The notes: generated by a model from the letters alone, not told the origin. A DNA stretch of 64,000 nucleotides from Tatumella ptyseos (GCF_030552895.1 NZ_CP130649.1:310001-374000), one strand, 5' to 3'; counted from the stretch's first letter, positions 1 through 11,776 are shown. Program-made: numbers and translations.

Positions 1-38
1 CCACCGAATTTTGCCACAACGAATGTGGATTGGGACAT
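1..38 (-). CDS. lysC: Aspartokinase III, N-terminal fragment (runs off the left edge)
   Basis: Only the first 12 codons are inside the window; they read MSQSTFVVAKFG, the start of the aspartokinase fold (E. coli LysC begins MSEIVVSKFGG). The enzyme phosphorylates aspartate in the first step of the lysine, threonine and methionine pathway. A GAGGG ribosome-binding site lies about ten bases before the ATG at 36-38. The identification rests on this short stretch, on the lysine riboswitch directly upstream, and on the lysC/pgi divergence seen in E. coli. Confidence 0.85.
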   Translation of the reverse strand, partial: MSQSTFVVAKFG

Positions 39-72
39 GCTTAACACCCTCGATTCTAAAAAATAAATAAAC

Positions 73-145
73 ATGACATTTTAGGTGAGGGGGTGAAGAC
101 ACAGTCTAACTGCTCTCTACTCAGAAGCCCCCCACCTAACGTCAT
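73..145 (-). promoter_or_regulatory. Long hairpin between lysine aptamer and lysC (expression platform candidate)
   Basis: Arms at 82-93 and 128-138 (TAGGTG plus a G/C run) pair almost perfectly. An outer ATGAC/GTCAT helix at 73-77 and 141-145 lengthens the stem. It lies between the riboswitch aptamer and the lysC start. On the lysC strand it is followed by an AU-rich stretch containing a run of six T residues about 18 bases on. It may act as a terminator or as a structure that competes with ribosome binding; which one cannot be told by eye. Confidence 0.6.
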
Positions 146-159
146 TTACATCAATTGAT

Positions 160-326
160 GTATTGGTGACAACTCAAGGGATTCAGCCCCTGTAGCCGAC
201 GAGCAAACATTCCGTATGTTTACTGTCTCGGCGTCACTCCCCCTGATATGTCGTCACGGAATACGGATTCTCTGACATACTGCCTGGGTGACGCGCCTCT
301 TCTGATGCAACGAAAGAACGCCGCTA
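160..326 (-). ncRNA. Lysine riboswitch (L-box) controlling lysC
   Basis: Read on the minus strand, the region carries the conserved blocks of the E. coli lysC leader in the same order: AGAAGAGGCGCGT followed by CCCA, a GGGGG(A/T)GN(C/A) core, then CGGCTACAGGGGCTGAATCC and GTTGTCACCA. These surround the five-helix lysine-binding core. Lysine binding lowers expression of aspartokinase III. The 5' boundary is set by the promoter just upstream; the 3' boundary is approximate. Confidence 0.93.
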
Positions 327-330
327 AGTA

Positions 331-359
331 CAAATATCGTTTAATCCCGATGCTGTCAA
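331..359 (-). promoter_or_regulatory. Probable sigma-70 promoter of lysC
   Basis: On the minus strand a perfect -35 TTGACA (354-359) is separated by 17 bases from TATTTG (331-336). Initiation would fall near 323-325, immediately before the first conserved block of the lysine riboswitch, which supports the call. Confidence 0.7.
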
Positions 360-2307
<1,948 letters not shown>

Positions 2308-2326
2308 GCTAAGCGAATGTAGTAGT

Positions 2327-2360
2327 AAAAGCGGCGATGATGCCGCTTTTTTTATTTTTT
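2327..2360 (+). terminator. Rho-independent terminator of pgi
   Basis: AAAAGCGGC and GCCGCTTTT arms flank a six-base loop and are followed by a long T-rich run. Confidence 0.9.
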
Positions 2361-2388
2361 TAAGAAAAAGCGGAATTTATTGAGATAT

Positions 2389-2428
2389 CTGTCACATTAA
2401 AGCATTATTATTTTAGCTCTCCTATAAT
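2389..2428 (+). promoter_or_regulatory. psiE promoter with a possible half PHO box
   Basis: CTGTCAC at 2389-2395 matches one PHO-box repeat. An exact TATAAT lies at 2423-2428 with no -35 element, as expected for a PhoB-activated promoter. The second repeat is poor, so PhoB control is inferred mainly from the E. coli gene, which is phosphate-starvation inducible. Confidence 0.4.
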
Positions 2429-2446
2429 AAAAAATGAGTAAAAATA

Positions 2447-2866
2447 ATGAATGATCAAATTGTTACACCAAAAACACCACGAGCTATTGCCAATCTTTTA
2501 CAGTGGATATTGAACATCGGTCTAATCGTTTTAGCCGCCATTTTAGCGGTGTTTCTGGGGAAAGAGACCATCAATTTAGTCAGCGTGCTGTTCCATCGAG
2601 GCGAGGAACAATCGGCATATCTATTGATTGAAGGGATTGTTATCTACTTCCTCTATTTCGAGTTTATTGCGTTAATCATCAAATATTTCTTATCAGGTTA
2701 TCACTTTCCCTTACGCTATTTTATTTATATCGGCATCACCGCGATTGTTAGGTTAATCATCGTTGACCATAAAAACCCAATAGATACGCTGATCTATTCA
2801 GCCGCCATTCTCGTTTTAGTCGTGACACTTTGGTTAGCAAATAGCCGCCGACTAAAAAGAGAGTAG
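2447..2866 (+). CDS. psiE: Phosphate-starvation-inducible membrane protein PsiE
   Basis: A 139-residue inner-membrane protein with four predicted hydrophobic helices (about 20-42, 58-82, 87-104 and 114-130) and a charged C-terminus. The length and the segment with [12 protein letters not shown] followed by [15 protein letters not shown] are characteristic of the PsiE family (E. coli PsiE is 136 residues). The biochemical role is unknown; in E. coli it is controlled by PhoB and CRP. It lies between pgi and ubiC. The ATG at 2447 is used because an upstream ATG at 2433 hits a stop after six codons. Confidence 0.9.
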   Translation: MNDQIVTPKTPRAIANLLQWILNIGLIVLAAILAVFLGKETINLVSVLFHRGEEQSAYLLIEGIVIYFLYFEFIALIIKYFLSGYHFPLRYFIYIGITAIVRLIIVDHKNPIDTLIYSAAILVLVVTLWLANSRRLKRE

Positions 2867-2951
2867 TGAGATGACCTTGCGAGTTTGCAGAACATAAATA
2901 AATACTCTGTTATGATTAGCGACATTTCCTAGTAAAATTTGGCAGCGTTCC

Positions 2952-3509
2952 ATGCAAAACCTCTCAGTGCAGCAGTTACTGACCCATCAATTCTGTGCAC
3001 TCAATGAAACTGAATGTTCCAGCGATATTTATTCGTGGCTGGTGGATGAAGCTTCTATGACGGCACGATTGGAAGCGTATTGTCAGAAACTCGAGGTTAA
3101 TATCGTTAAAGAGGGATTTATTCCTGATAGTGAGCTTACGCCTGAAGAACATGGCCTAGTCGTTGAGCATTCTAAAGCTGAGCGATTTTGGTTACGAGAA
3201 GTACAACTTGTTGCGGATGGAGAACCTTGGCTCGCAGGTAGAACGGTGATACCTGAAAGTACTTTACAAGGCCCTGAGGCTTCGTTGATGTTCTTGGGGA
3301 CTCGGCCGCTTGGTCACTATCTATTTACCTCGTCATCCTTAGATCGGGACTTTTTAACGCCAGGAAGGTTATGTGGATTATGGGCGAGACGTTCCTTGTT
3401 ACGCCTTGCAGGAAAACCACTTTTACTAACGGAAATATTTTTACCCGCTTCACCACTTTATCCGCCATTGGCCAAAGGATCTTTACCGTGCATTCAGGAA
3501 CCTCATTAA
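2952..3509 (+). CDS. ubiC: Chorismate lyase
   Basis: UbiC removes pyruvate from chorismate to give 4-hydroxybenzoate, the first committed step of ubiquinone biosynthesis, in the cytoplasm. The 185-residue product carries Arg82, Leu120 and Glu161, in step with the E. coli active-site residues Arg76, Leu114 and Glu155. The E. coli protein ends soon after the FLPASPLY motif; this one runs about 15 residues longer ([10 protein letters not shown]...), and that tail overlaps the start of ubiA. The ubiCA gene pair is the standard enterobacterial arrangement. Confidence 0.96.
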   Translation: MQNLSVQQLLTHQFCALNETECSSDIYSWLVDEASMTARLEAYCQKLEVNIVKEGFIPDSELTPEEHGLVVEHSKAERFWLREVQLVADGEPWLAGRTVIPESTLQGPEASLMFLGTRPLGHYLFTSSSLDRDFLTPGRLCGLWARRSLLRLAGKPLLLTEIFLPASPLYPPLAKGSLPCIQEPH

Positions 3510-4369
3510 AAATAAACGCTTACCTACAGTTAATGCGGTTAGATAAGCCCATTGGTACCTTACTTTTACTTTGGCCAACGTTTTGGGCCTTATGGCTATC
3601 AGGGATGTCTTTCCCGCCATTGCCTGTGCTCGTCGTATTCACCTTAGGCGTTATTTTCATGCGTGCAGCGGGATGTGTAGTAAATGACTATGCCGATCGA
3701 AATATTGATGGCCATGTGGAAAGAACGAAGAACCGTCCTCTGGCCAGTGGTCGAGTTACGGCTAAGCAGGCAAAAGGTTTATTTATTTTCTTAGTCCTGT
3801 GCTCATTTCTACTTGTGCTCACCATGAATCGTATGACGATCCTGCTTTCTGTCGGCGGTGTGGTCTTAGCGTCGATTTATCCTTTTATGAAACGCTATAC
3901 CCATCTGCCACAAGTGGTTTTGGGCGCGGCTTTTGGTTGGGCAATTCCAATGTCTTGGGCAGCGGTAACCGAAACGTTACCCAGCGTATGTTGGTTACTG
4001 TTTTTTGCCAATATTTGCTGGACCGTCGCTTACGATACGCAATATGCGATGGTTGACCGTAATGATGATCTTAAAATAGGGGTGAAATCGACGGCTATTC
4101 TCTTTGGGAAGCATGACCGAACAATTATTGGGATACTCCAAGTGGGTACTTTACTTTTGCTGGCCATAGTGGGGCGTTCTCTTCACCTAAATAGCTTCTA
4201 CTACGGTGGTTTAGTCATCGCCGGGATACTTTTCGTTTGGCAGCAAAAGCTTATCTATCGTCGGGAGCGTGGCGCCTGTTTCCAAGCGTTCTTGAATAAT
4301 AATTATGTTGGATTGGTGATTTTTGCAGGGATTATTTTGAATACTCTGCCCTTTATTAATTTGATGTAG
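3488..4369 (+). CDS. ubiA: 4-hydroxybenzoate octaprenyltransferase
   Basis: This polytopic membrane prenyltransferase attaches the octaprenyl chain to 4-hydroxybenzoate. Both Asp-rich motifs are visible: NDYADRNID following AAGCVV, and [13 protein letters not shown] choose the GTG at 3488 because AAAGGA lies eight bases upstream and the resulting 293 residues match the family (E. coli 290). An in-frame ATG at 3371 would add 39 residues buried in ubiC that resemble nothing. The coding region overlaps ubiC by 22 bases, which suggests translational coupling. Confidence 0.95.
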   Translation: MHSGTSLKINAYLQLMRLDKPIGTLLLLWPTFWALWLSGMSFPPLPVLVVFTLGVIFMRAAGCVVNDYADRNIDGHVERTKNRPLASGRVTAKQAKGLFIFLVLCSFLLVLTMNRMTILLSVGGVVLASIYPFMKRYTHLPQVVLGAAFGWAIPMSWAAVTETLPSVCWLLFFANICWTVAYDTQYAMVDRNDDLKIGVKSTAILFGKHDRTIIGILQVGTLLLLAIVGRSLHLNSFYYGGLVIAGILFVWQQKLIYRRERGACFQAFLNNNYVGLVIFAGIILNTLPFINLM

Positions 4370-4382
4370 AGCGATGAGTAAT

Positions 4383-4411
4383 AAAAAGGCGACCTATAGG
4401 TCGCCTTTTTT
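4383..4411. terminator. Bidirectional terminator between ubiA and plsB
   Basis: An AAAAAGGCGACC / GGTCGCCTTTTT hairpin has an A tract on one side and a T tract on the other, so it can stop transcription from both convergent genes. Confidence 0.92.
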
Positions 4412-4420
4412 GATTGCTTT

Positions 4421-6859
4421 CTACTGACTTTCAGGGAGAAGATTATCTGAATTTTCAATCGTCTGCCTAACATCTCGATTCATTAAATCAAGAAGTAGAT
4501 TGCGCATCACAATAGACTTATCAACATCTGCATCATCACGGTCGCTGATATAACCCTCATCACGTAGCGTGAGAACTAAGCCGGTAAATACTGCTTTATC
4601 GAAAAATTCTGGCGCATTGATACCATGTAAAACGGATAAGCGCTGAGCAAGTGTCCGACTCTCTTTTTCCAAAGTACCACGGTTAATACTCGGTTTCGCA
4701 CTGAGGATCGTGAAGGTGATGGCATAACGTTGTAGCGTTTCACGCACACCCGCTGCAAGAAGCTGTAAAGTACGATATCTCTGGGTTGAGGTCGCGGCAA
4801 TCACCCCTTCTGACTCGGTAATCAATGATTGGCGACACAATTCAGCCAGTAAGCGCTGAATCTCTGGTTCAAGCTGCTCATCACTCCAGTGCAAGAAAAG
4901 CTCGCGCTTAAGCATTGGATAAATCAGTCTCACTTGCTGCAGTAACTCAACATAGGTCAATGACTTATGTTGTAAAATAATGCTAGCTAATAACGAAGGT
5001 AGGACAAGTAGGTGATGAATATTATTGCGATAATAAGTCATCAACACTGCTTGCTCACGAGGTAGAACAATGATTTCGCCTAAAGTATCTTGCTCAATCG
5101 AAAATTTATTCATTTCCAGAGCGTGATCAAGAAGCTGTTGGGGAGTCATTTCTGGTAATGTCGACTCTGGTGAGTACGGAACATTCCTTAACAACTCACT
5201 GTAGCAACTAAGTTGATCGAGTAACTGCTCACGCGTTAGTGAGCGCTGACGAGAAGCTAATAACGCGGTAACGCAGAGGTTCATCGCATTTGCCGCTCCA
5301 GCGTTATTAATACGAGTCATGACCTGTTCCGCAATATCGTTTACGGCAGGGGTCAGCCACGTTGGACGCTGTACTTCAATCGGGTCAATATCATCACGCC
5401 AGTTTGGAACATGCTGATTAAGATAGGCGTTAAGCGGTAAAGGTTCACCGAAGTTAACAAAGCCTTCGCCAAGATTACGCAGTTTTCTTAACCCGCGAAT
5501 CATCTGTACAAAGCCTTCCTTTTCTTTCGCTGCGCCGCGTAATTCTTTGGCATAAGTCGCGACTTCCATCACATGCTCATAGCCAATATAAATAGGTACT
5601 AAGGTGATAGGGCGATTGGTACCCCGTAGCATTGCTTGTAAGGTCATGGTCAACGTACCCGTCTTAGGGTCTAACAGACGACCTGTTCGCGAACGCCCAC
5701 CTTCAACAAAATATTCTACGGAGTAGCCGCGGCTGAATAATTCTCCGAGATATTCACGGAAAACCGTAGAATAGAGTTTGTTACCCTTAAAGGTTCGGCG
5801 AATGAAGAATGCGCCCAAGTGACGGAAAATAGGGCCAGCTGGCCAGAAGTTTAGGTTAATACCGGCCGCAATATGAGGGGGCACAAGTCCTTGGTGATAA
5901 AGCACATAGGATAATAAGAGATAATCCATATGACTACGATGGCAAGGGACATAGACCAGCTCATGGCCATCCTGTGCCAATTGGCGAATGCGTTCTCCGC
6001 CATTGACGGTAATCCCTTTATATAATCGGCTCCATAACCAGCTCATTACACGGTCAGTAATACGGATCGCTTCATAGGTGAAATCGGCCGCAATCTCTTC
6101 CATCATTTCAACGGCGTTCTTCTGAGCTTCATCCAGTGAGATTTTTTTAGACCGTGCTTCGTCTTCGACGGCTTTTGCGATAGCAGGCGATTGTAGAAGC
6201 TTAGTAAACAGCTGTTGGCGAGCGGGTAAACTTGGACCCACGGCAGCCAGTCGTTGACGGGCGAAATGGATGTGGGCAACGCGCGCTAATTTTTGCGCAA
6301 TCGACTTATCGGTGCCGTGCTCGTCAGCCATCTGGCGCATCGAGACTTTAGCGGAGAAGCGTACAAAGCTATCACGACCCAACCACAACACGGCAAAAAG
6401 CTTTTGTAATCCATTCAGTTCACGTAAGGATGGGCCAGGTTCGCCATTAATTTCACGGGCAGGCGCTCGGCCAAACATCACGGAAACGGGGACCAGCTGT
6501 ACGTCTAATAGAGGGTTATTTTTGTGAAGATCCAAATAGTCATGGAAAATTTTAACCGACTCTTGATTAGGCGTAAAAGAAGGGAAAACTCGGGGGCCAT
6601 CATGCATAAAAACATAGCGTGGTAAGAGTACGCCATCTATCTCGACAGGATGTAAGGGATCGGGCAGATCATGTTTTAAGCACTGCGTCCGTAAGGCGAG
6701 TAAATCCGTTTTGGAATCGTACGGGAAAACGTACATAATAGGACGCGTCGAATCGAGACCCAGCTCAATGACTGGATCACCAGGAATTACCCGACTTTTA
6801 ACGATAAAAGAGAGGGGTAAGTTTAGTAATTTATAAAGTAATTCACGCCAACCTGACAT
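4421..6859 (-). CDS. plsB: Glycerol-3-phosphate 1-O-acyltransferase
   Basis: PlsB acylates sn-glycerol 3-phosphate at position 1, the first step of phospholipid synthesis, at the inner membrane. The protein is collinear with E. coli PlsB (807 residues). It carries the HX4D catalytic motif HRSHMD at about residue 306 and the conserved [11 protein letters not shown] and [14 protein letters not shown] blocks. The start at 6859 ([17 protein letters not shown], 812 residues) corresponds to the E. coli start. An ATG four codons upstream (6871) is also possible; neither has an ideally spaced Shine-Dalgarno sequence. It is divergent from dgkA, as in E. coli. Confidence 0.97.
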   Translation of the reverse strand: MSGWRELLYKLLNLPLSFIVKSRVIPGDPVIELGLDSTRPIMYVFPYDSKTDLLALRTQCLKHDLPDPLHPVEIDGVLLPRYVFMHDGPRVFPSFTPNQESVKIFHDYLDLHKNNPLLDVQLVPVSVMFGRAPAREINGEPGPSLRELNGLQKLFAVLWLGRDSFVRFSAKVSMRQMADEHGTDKSIAQKLARVAHIHFARQRLAAVGPSLPARQQLFTKLLQSPAIAKAVEDEARSKKISLDEAQKNAVEMMEEIAADFTYEAIRITDRVMSWLWSRLYKGITVNGGERIRQLAQDGHELVYVPCHRSHMDYLLLSYVLYHQGLVPPHIAAGINLNFWPAGPIFRHLGAFFIRRTFKGNKLYSTVFREYLGELFSRGYSVEYFVEGGRSRTGRLLDPKTGTLTMTLQAMLRGTNRPITLVPIYIGYEHVMEVATYAKELRGAAKEKEGFVQMIRGLRKLRNLGEGFVNFGEPLPLNAYLNQHVPNWRDDIDPIEVQRPTWLTPAVNDIAEQVMTRINNAGAANAMNLCVTALLASRQRSLTREQLLDQLSCYSELLRNVPYSPESTLPEMTPQQLLDHALEMNKFSIEQDTLGEIIVLPREQAVLMTYYRNNIHHLLVLPSLLASIILQHKSLTYVELLQQVRLIYPMLKRELFLHWSDEQLEPEIQRLLAELCRQSLITESEGVIAATSTQRYRTLQLLAAGVRETLQRYAITFTILSAKPSINRGTLEKESRTLAQRLSVLHGINAPEFFDKAVFTGLVLTLRDEGYISDRDDADVDKSIVMRNLLLDLMNRDVRQTIENSDNLLPESQ

Positions 6860-6983
6860 AGTTGAATTCATAGCCTCTTAAATGAGCAAAGCGCTGCCAT
6901 GATAACAGAAAGCTTCGCGAAGATCTGTCCACTAAAAATGTAATATCGGGCTCTATCACAGCTCTAGAAGGAGAATACCGTTA

Positions 6984-7364
6984 ATGACTAACCAAGTTAC
7001 CGGGCTACGTCGAATTATTAACGCAGCTGGTTATTCATGGAAAGGTTACAAAGCTGCTTGGAAGTATGAGGCTGCTTTTCGACAAGAAGTCGTACTTGGC
7101 ATTATTGGTACATTTATTGCCTTGTTACTCCCCGTATCGGTGCTTGCCAAGCTGGTTTTGATTGGTTCAATGGTGTTAGTGATTATCGTTGAAATAATAA
7201 ACAGTGCGATTGAAGCGGTAGTCGACCGGTTTGGTGATGAGTGGCATACACTCTGTGGTCGTGCTAAAGATATGGGATCTGCAGCAGTGTTGCTCGCATT
7301 ACTTTGGTCATTAGTGGTCTGGATAGCATTACTCGTTGAGAGTTGGCACTATTATTTCCATTAG
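6984..7364 (+). CDS. dgkA: Diacylglycerol kinase
   Basis: A 126-residue trimeric inner-membrane kinase that recycles diacylglycerol, produced during periplasmic glucan synthesis, to phosphatidate using ATP. The hallmark motif EIINSAIEAVVDR with its catalytic Glu, the amphipathic start GYSWKG and the motif RAKDMGSAAVL are present, with three transmembrane helices. AAGGAG precedes the ATG by about ten bases. It lies upstream of lexA, as in E. coli. Confidence 0.97.
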   Translation: MTNQVTGLRRIINAAGYSWKGYKAAWKYEAAFRQEVVLGIIGTFIALLLPVSVLAKLVLIGSMVLVIIVEIINSAIEAVVDRFGDEWHTLCGRAKDMGSAAVLLALLWSLVVWIALLVESWHYYFH

Positions 7365-7409
7365 CCCAGTCCAATTTATCCGTGATGCTGGTTTCTATTT
7401 ATAAAATAC

Positions 7410-7444
7410 CTGTATATACTCACAGAGACTGTATAAACAACCAG
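7410..7444 (+). promoter_or_regulatory. Two tandem LexA (SOS) boxes in the lexA promoter
   Basis: CTGTATATACTCACAG (7410-7425) and CTGTATAAACAACCAG (7429-7444) both fit the CTG-N10-CAG SOS consensus. The first is identical to the E. coli lexA box, and the pair shows that the autoregulatory double operator is kept. TATACT at 7415-7420 can serve as the -10 element inside box 1. Confidence 0.96.
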
Positions 7445-7452
7445 GGGGTCGG

Positions 7453-8067
7453 ATGAAAGCGTTAACAGCAAGGCAACAGCAGGTTTATGACCTGATTCGT
7501 GATCACATAAATCAAACTGGTATGCCTCCGACCCGTGCGGAGATTGCTTCGCAACTCGGTTTTCGCTCGCCTAATGCGGCGGAAGAACATTTAAAAGCCC
7601 TTGCGCGCAAAGGTGTTATTGAGATTGTCTCAGGGGCTTCACGGGGAATTCGCTTGTTACTGGAAGAGCCAGAAGCTGAAGGCCTCCCCCTGATTGGACG
7701 CGTCGCAGCAGGGGAACCGATCCTTGCGCAAGAACATATTGAAAGCCACTACCATGTCGACCCCGCATTATTCAAACCCAATGCGGATTTTTTACTTCGC
7801 GTAAGTGGGATGTCGATGAAAGATATCGGCATAATGGATGGTGACCTTCTCGCTGTTCATAAAACACAAGAAGTTCGTAACGGACAAGTTGTTGTCGCGC
7901 GTATTGATGATGAAGTGACGGTGAAGCGTTGGAAAAAAGAGGGAAGTACCGTTCATCTTCTCCCTGAAAATAGTGAGTTTAGTCCAATAGTTGTTGATAC
8001 CCGCCAACAAAGTTTAATGATTGAAGGATTGGCGGTCGGTATTATTCGTAATGGCGAATGGCTATAG
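7453..8067 (+). CDS. lexA: SOS regulon repressor LexA
   Basis: LexA represses DNA-damage genes and cleaves itself when RecA filaments form. An N-terminal winged helix (1-70) is followed by the cleavage site Ala86-Gly87 in VAAGEP and a serine/lysine catalytic dyad, Ser121 (SGMSMK) and Lys158 (VTVKRW). The product has 204 residues (E. coli 202). AGGGGG lies just upstream of the ATG, directly after the second operator. dinF follows within 10 bases, as in the E. coli lexA-dinF operon. Confidence 0.98.
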   Translation: MKALTARQQQVYDLIRDHINQTGMPPTRAEIASQLGFRSPNAAEEHLKALARKGVIEIVSGASRGIRLLLEEPEAEGLPLIGRVAAGEPILAQEHIESHYHVDPALFKPNADFLLRVSGMSMKDIGIMDGDLLAVHKTQEVRNGQVVVARIDDEVTVKRWKKEGSTVHLLPENSEFSPIVVDTRQQSLMIEGLAVGIIRNGEWL

Positions 8068-8077
8068 GAAAACGTTG

Positions 8078-9409
8078 ATGCTGAAAGGATTTACGGTAAC
8101 GGATAAAAAGCTCTGGCAACTCGCCGTACCGATGATCCTTTCCAATATTTCGGTCCCTTTACTGGGGCTTGTCGACACCATGGTGATTGGACACTTGAGT
8201 AGTGAAGTCTACTTAGCCGGTGTGGCGATTGGCAGCAGTGCGACAAGTTTTGTCTTCATGTTATTTCTGTTTTTAAGAATGGGGACGACAGGAATGACAG
8301 CGCAGGCTTGGGGAGAAAAAAATCAGCAGAAATTAGTCCAAGCACTTTTTCAGCCTCTAATCCTCGCCCTGTTTGTTGGATTTATCTTCGCGCTGTTCCG
8401 TCAGCCGATTACTGAACTAATTCTAAGTGTAATGGGTCCTCAGCAAGCAACCCATCATCAAGCGAGCTTATTTCTTTCTATTCGTTGGCTTAGCGCTCCG
8501 GCCACCTTGGTAAATATGGTGATTCTTGGCTGGTTATTAGGCGTGCAGTATGCAAAAGCACCGCTTATTCTCTTGATTGGGGGGAATGCGGTAAATATTA
8601 TTTTGGAACTTCTCTTTGTCTTACATTGGCATTATGCGGTGAGTGGTGCCGCCGCGGCGACCGTTATTGCAGAATATGCTAGCCTGCTATTGGGCCTCTA
8701 TTTAGTCTGGCGGGCAGCACAACAACGCAACCTATCGCTTATTCCCCGAATATCGCAATTAGGTCATGGGCTAGCTCGGCTTTTCCGCTTAAATCGCGAT
8801 ATCTTATTACGATCATTACTCCTACAACTTTGTCTGATCAGCTTTACCATTATTGGCGCGCGATTGGGAACGAATATCGTTGCAGTCAATGCGATATTAC
8901 TGATGTTTTTGACCTTTACCTCCTATGCACTGGATGGATTTGCGTATGCTGTTGAATCCGTGGCAGGAGAGGCCTTTGGCGAGCGAAATGCCGACGCCTT
9001 ATCCGCTATTTGGCATTCAGCCTGTAAGCAAGCTATTACCGTAGCATTACTCTTTAGTGGTGTTTATGCGCTCTTCGGCCAAAACATTGTTCAATTGCTT
9101 ACCTCCATCCCTTCACTGCAGCAAGGTGCTAACCATTATCTGTTCTGGCAGGCAATTTGTCCGCTAGTGGGAGTGGGCTGTTACCTACTCGATGGCTTAT
9201 TTGTGGGAGCAACGCGTGGTCGAGAAATGCGGAATAGTATGCTGATCGCAGCCATAGGTTTTGCGCTAACGCTATTATCTGTGCCATGGATAGGTAATCA
9301 TGGTCTTTGGTTAGCACTCATGGTGTTTTTGGCGCTACGTGGGATGACGCTAGGCTATGTATGGCGCCAACACCAGCAGCGAAATAGTTGGTTCGATCTT
9401 AGCCGCTAA
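8078..9409 (+). CDS. dinF: MATE-family efflux transporter DinF
   Basis: A 443-residue inner-membrane protein with about twelve helices, of the MATE multidrug/oxidised-compound exporter family. The segments AVPMILSNISVPLLGLVDT, WLLGVQYAKAP and MLRSLL-like (ILLRSLLLQLC) match E. coli DinF. The ATG at 8078 has AGGAAA about eight bases upstream. A longer reading frame beginning at 8021 would overlap the end of lexA and add residues not seen in relatives. It is co-transcribed with lexA and is therefore SOS-inducible. Confidence 0.94.
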   Translation: MLKGFTVTDKKLWQLAVPMILSNISVPLLGLVDTMVIGHLSSEVYLAGVAIGSSATSFVFMLFLFLRMGTTGMTAQAWGEKNQQKLVQALFQPLILALFVGFIFALFRQPITELILSVMGPQQATHHQASLFLSIRWLSAPATLVNMVILGWLLGVQYAKAPLILLIGGNAVNIILELLFVLHWHYAVSGAAAATVIAEYASLLLGLYLVWRAAQQRNLSLIPRISQLGHGLARLFRLNRDILLRSLLLQLCLISFTIIGARLGTNIVAVNAILLMFLTFTSYALDGFAYAVESVAGEAFGERNADALSAIWHSACKQAITVALLFSGVYALFGQNIVQLLTSIPSLQQGANHYLFWQAICPLVGVGCYLLDGLFVGATRGREMRNSMLIAAIGFALTLLSVPWIGNHGLWLALMVFLALRGMTLGYVWRQHQQRNSWFDLSR

Positions 9410-9410
9410 A

Positions 9411-9938
9411 TTAAGCGCGTCCCGCTTTACGCTTAGGTTCTACCACGTTCTGATGGTCGTGGTGGCAATGTTCTGGATCTTCACACTGTAAAATAGCACT
9501 GCATTGCTGACATAACCCGTGGGCTTCGATAATACTATGACGAAGCGTAAAGCCAGCCTCAATAGATTGTTCCATAATCCATTTTTCTACTCCTTCCGCA
9601 GGTTTTTCCGTAACCGAAGCACATTGGTCACACACCAATAGCATCGAGGTATGAGAAGGGTGATCGAAATGTGGACACACCACATAACTATTGTTTGATT
9701 CGACACGATGAATAAATGCCTGTTCGAGCAAAAAATCTAACGCTCGGTAAACGGTAGGCGGCTTGGCTTGAGGTTCACTGAGGCGTAATTTATCCAGAAG
9801 ATCGTAAGCACTGATCGCGTGGGGGTGCTCAATCATCAAACGTAAAACTTCTGCGCGTTGTGCCGTTAATCGAACACCACGCTGAATACAGAGTTTCTCA
9901 GCCTCAGCGATTATCTTCTTAGCAGGAGATGGCTGCAT
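9411..9938 (-). CDS. zur: Zinc uptake regulator Zur (Fur family)
   Basis: A zinc-sensing repressor of zinc-uptake genes. It has an N-terminal winged helix (RLTAQRAEVLRLM, PPTVYRALDFLLEQ) and a C-terminal dimerisation domain with the metal ligands CDQC, HGLCQQC and a His/Cys-rich tail (CEDPEHCHHDH). The product has 175 residues from the ATG at 9938, where GAGG lies seven bases upstream; a TTG four codons earlier is less likely. It is convergent with dinF, with one base between the stop codons. Confidence 0.95.
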   Translation of the reverse strand: MQPSPAKKIIAEAEKLCIQRGVRLTAQRAEVLRLMIEHPHAISAYDLLDKLRLSEPQAKPPTVYRALDFLLEQAFIHRVESNNSYVVCPHFDHPSHTSMLLVCDQCASVTEKPAEGVEKWIMEQSIEAGFTLRHSIIEAHGLCQQCSAILQCEDPEHCHHDHQNVVEPKRKAGRA

Positions 9939-10113
9939 AAAACGCCTCAATCGTTAAATTCATTGACTCGATTCTAGCACATATCTTTACCGAAGCGCAG
10001 AGCATGGCTTAGCAGTAAGAGGGGCTCATAGGTTATTCATTGATAAGTTATTGTAGGGTAAGTTTCAGCAGCGTATAGTATGATATCTGACTTTGGCAAG
10101 GATATTACCGACC

Positions 10114-10407
10114 ATGCATGACCTTAGCGATGAATTTGAACGTGCAAATGAAGCACAATTCTTCTTAAAATCGATTAGCAATCCGAGCCGTTTATTAATT
10201 CTTTGTGCATTGATGAAAACACCTGGTTTAAGTAATAGTGAAATCGCTACGTTATGCGGATTGAGCGTCTCCTCAACCTCTCAGTACCTGGTAAAAATGA
10301 TCGATATCGGGATCTTAGAAAGAAAAAAAACAGGTAAAGAAACGCATTACTCCATTAAAGATAATCGTGTCATTGAAGTATTAACCATCCTGAAAAAAAT
10401 ATTTTAG
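10114..10407 (+). CDS. ArsR-type winged-helix regulator without obvious metal ligands
   Basis: A 97-residue protein with one winged-helix domain (SNPSRLLILCAL ... SNSEIATLCGLSVSSTSQYLVKMIDIGILERKKTGKETHYSI). This is the ArsR/SmtB architecture, but it lacks both the CxC metal motif of ArsR and the alpha-5 His/Asp site of SmtB. Two Cys residues fall in the DNA-binding domain. AAGGA lies 11 bases before the ATG; an in-frame TTG at 10093 is an alternative start. It occupies the place of yjbL/yjbM between zur and dusA. The ligand and targets are unknown. Confidence 0.75.
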   Translation: MHDLSDEFERANEAQFFLKSISNPSRLLILCALMKTPGLSNSEIATLCGLSVSSTSQYLVKMIDIGILERKKTGKETHYSIKDNRVIEVLTILKKIF

Positions 10408-10488
10408 CTTAACGCCGGAGTGACTCTCTTGCCGGCTTTAGGCTAACTTTCCCTTACTACGTACTAACAATATCAATCTCATGGTTTG

Positions 10489-10512
10489 GATGGCGTCTCG
10501 CCATCTTTGTTT
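10489..10512 (+). terminator. Terminator-like hairpin after the ArsR-type gene
   Basis: GATGGCG and CGCCATC arms with a three-base loop are followed by TTTGTTT. It lies upstream of the probable dusA promoter (TATAGT near 10519). Confidence 0.6.
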
Positions 10513-10618
10513 ATGTGGTATAGTAAAAAGTCTCCTAAGGAGATGTTACACGCCTCATCAAGCATCGGCATTGCTGGGGAAAATTACCCGCAATACGATG
10601 ATTTAAAAAGACTAAAAA

Positions 10619-11659
10619 ATGTTAGATAAAAACAGCCCTGAAGAATTACCGGTCCCTCATCGCCAAGCCCCTTATACCAGTAATCGTTTTTCCGTTGCTC
10701 CCATGCTCGATTGGACGGATCGTCACTGTCGTTATTTCTTACGGCAACTTACACAACACACTCTGTTGTACACCGAAATGGTGACGACTGGTGCGATTAT
10801 TCATGGTAAAGGCGACTACTTAGCTTACAGTGAGGAAGAACACCCTGTTTGTCTACAGCTCGGGGGAAGTGATCCACATGATCTTGCCCATGCGGCTCGT
10901 CTGGCTGAGGCTCGAGGTTATGATGAAATTAACCTTAATGTTGGTTGTCCTTCTGATCGTGTACAAAATGGTCGCTTCGGCGCCTGTTTGATGGCTGATG
11001 CTGGATTAGTCGCTGATGGCATCAAGGCAATGAAAGATGCGGTGTCAATCCCTGTAACTGTTAAAACCCGGATTGGGATTGATGAGCAGGATAGTTACGC
11101 TTTTCTGTGTGACTTTATTAGTACCGTCGCAGACCGCGGTCAGTGCGATACCTTTATTATTCATGCCCGAAAGGCTTGGCTATCAGGATTGAGCCCGAAG
11201 CAAAATCGGGAAATACCGCCATTGGATTATCCAAGGGTGTACCAGCTAAAGCAGGACTTTCCACAGTTGACGCTGGCGATCAACGGCGGGATCAAAACTA
11301 TCGAAGAAGCAAAAGAGCATCTAACTCATCTTGATGGTGTGATGATCGGTCGAGAAGCCTACCAGAATCCAGGTATGTTGGTGGATATTGATCGCCAATT
11401 ATTCGGTGCAACGACGCCAACAGTAGATTGTGTGGCAGCGGTTGAAGCCATGTATCCTTACATCGAAAAAGAGTTAGCTCAGGGTACTTACTTAGGGCAC
11501 ATCACTCGTCATATGTTAGGTTTATTCCAAGGCATACCTGGCTCACGTCAATGGCGACGCCATCTTAGCGAGAATGCACATAAAGCAGGGGCGGACGTTA
11601 CCGTGTTGGAGCAAGCCTTGGCAAAAGTTTCGCAGCAATACCGAGAAAGTGTGAGTTAA
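10619..11659 (+). CDS. dusA: tRNA-dihydrouridine(20/20a) synthase
   Basis: A flavin enzyme that reduces uridines 20 and 20a of the tRNA D-loop. It is a TIM-barrel protein of 346 residues (E. coli 330-345), with [12 protein letters not shown] at 27-38, the catalytic Cys110 in [13 protein letters not shown], and the Dus C-terminal helical domain. The order zur ... dusA ... qorA is that of E. coli, although pspG, which usually follows dusA, is missing. The gene ends at its own terminator. Confidence 0.96.
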   Translation: MLDKNSPEELPVPHRQAPYTSNRFSVAPMLDWTDRHCRYFLRQLTQHTLLYTEMVTTGAIIHGKGDYLAYSEEEHPVCLQLGGSDPHDLAHAARLAEARGYDEINLNVGCPSDRVQNGRFGACLMADAGLVADGIKAMKDAVSIPVTVKTRIGIDEQDSYAFLCDFISTVADRGQCDTFIIHARKAWLSGLSPKQNREIPPLDYPRVYQLKQDFPQLTLAINGGIKTIEEAKEHLTHLDGVMIGREAYQNPGMLVDIDRQLFGATTPTVDCVAAVEAMYPYIEKELAQGTYLGHITRHMLGLFQGIPGSRQWRRHLSENAHKAGADVTVLEQALAKVSQQYRESVS

Positions 11660-11750
11660 GTTAAGTTTTTCTTAATCATGTTCTGCGATGATAGCTATCA
11701 AGCGCTTGAGTATTCATGTGCCCTGTACCCTACATTTTTACATTAAAATT

Positions 11751-11776
11751 GCCTCCCTGTTGGGAGGCTTTTTTTT
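11751..11776 (+). terminator. Rho-independent terminator of dusA
   Basis: GCCTCCC/GGGAGGC arms and a run of eight T. It lies hard against the stop codon of the convergent gene qorA. Confidence 0.92.

Noticed and set aside
3371..3487. A 39-residue N-terminal extension of UbiA
   Set aside because: It is encoded inside ubiC in another frame, is absent from the family, and the GTG at 3488 has a well-placed AAAGGA.
9939..10113. A Zur operator in the zur upstream region
   Set aside because: The stretch with GTTATTCATTGATAAGTTAT is AT-rich but does not give the required palindromic Zur consensus.
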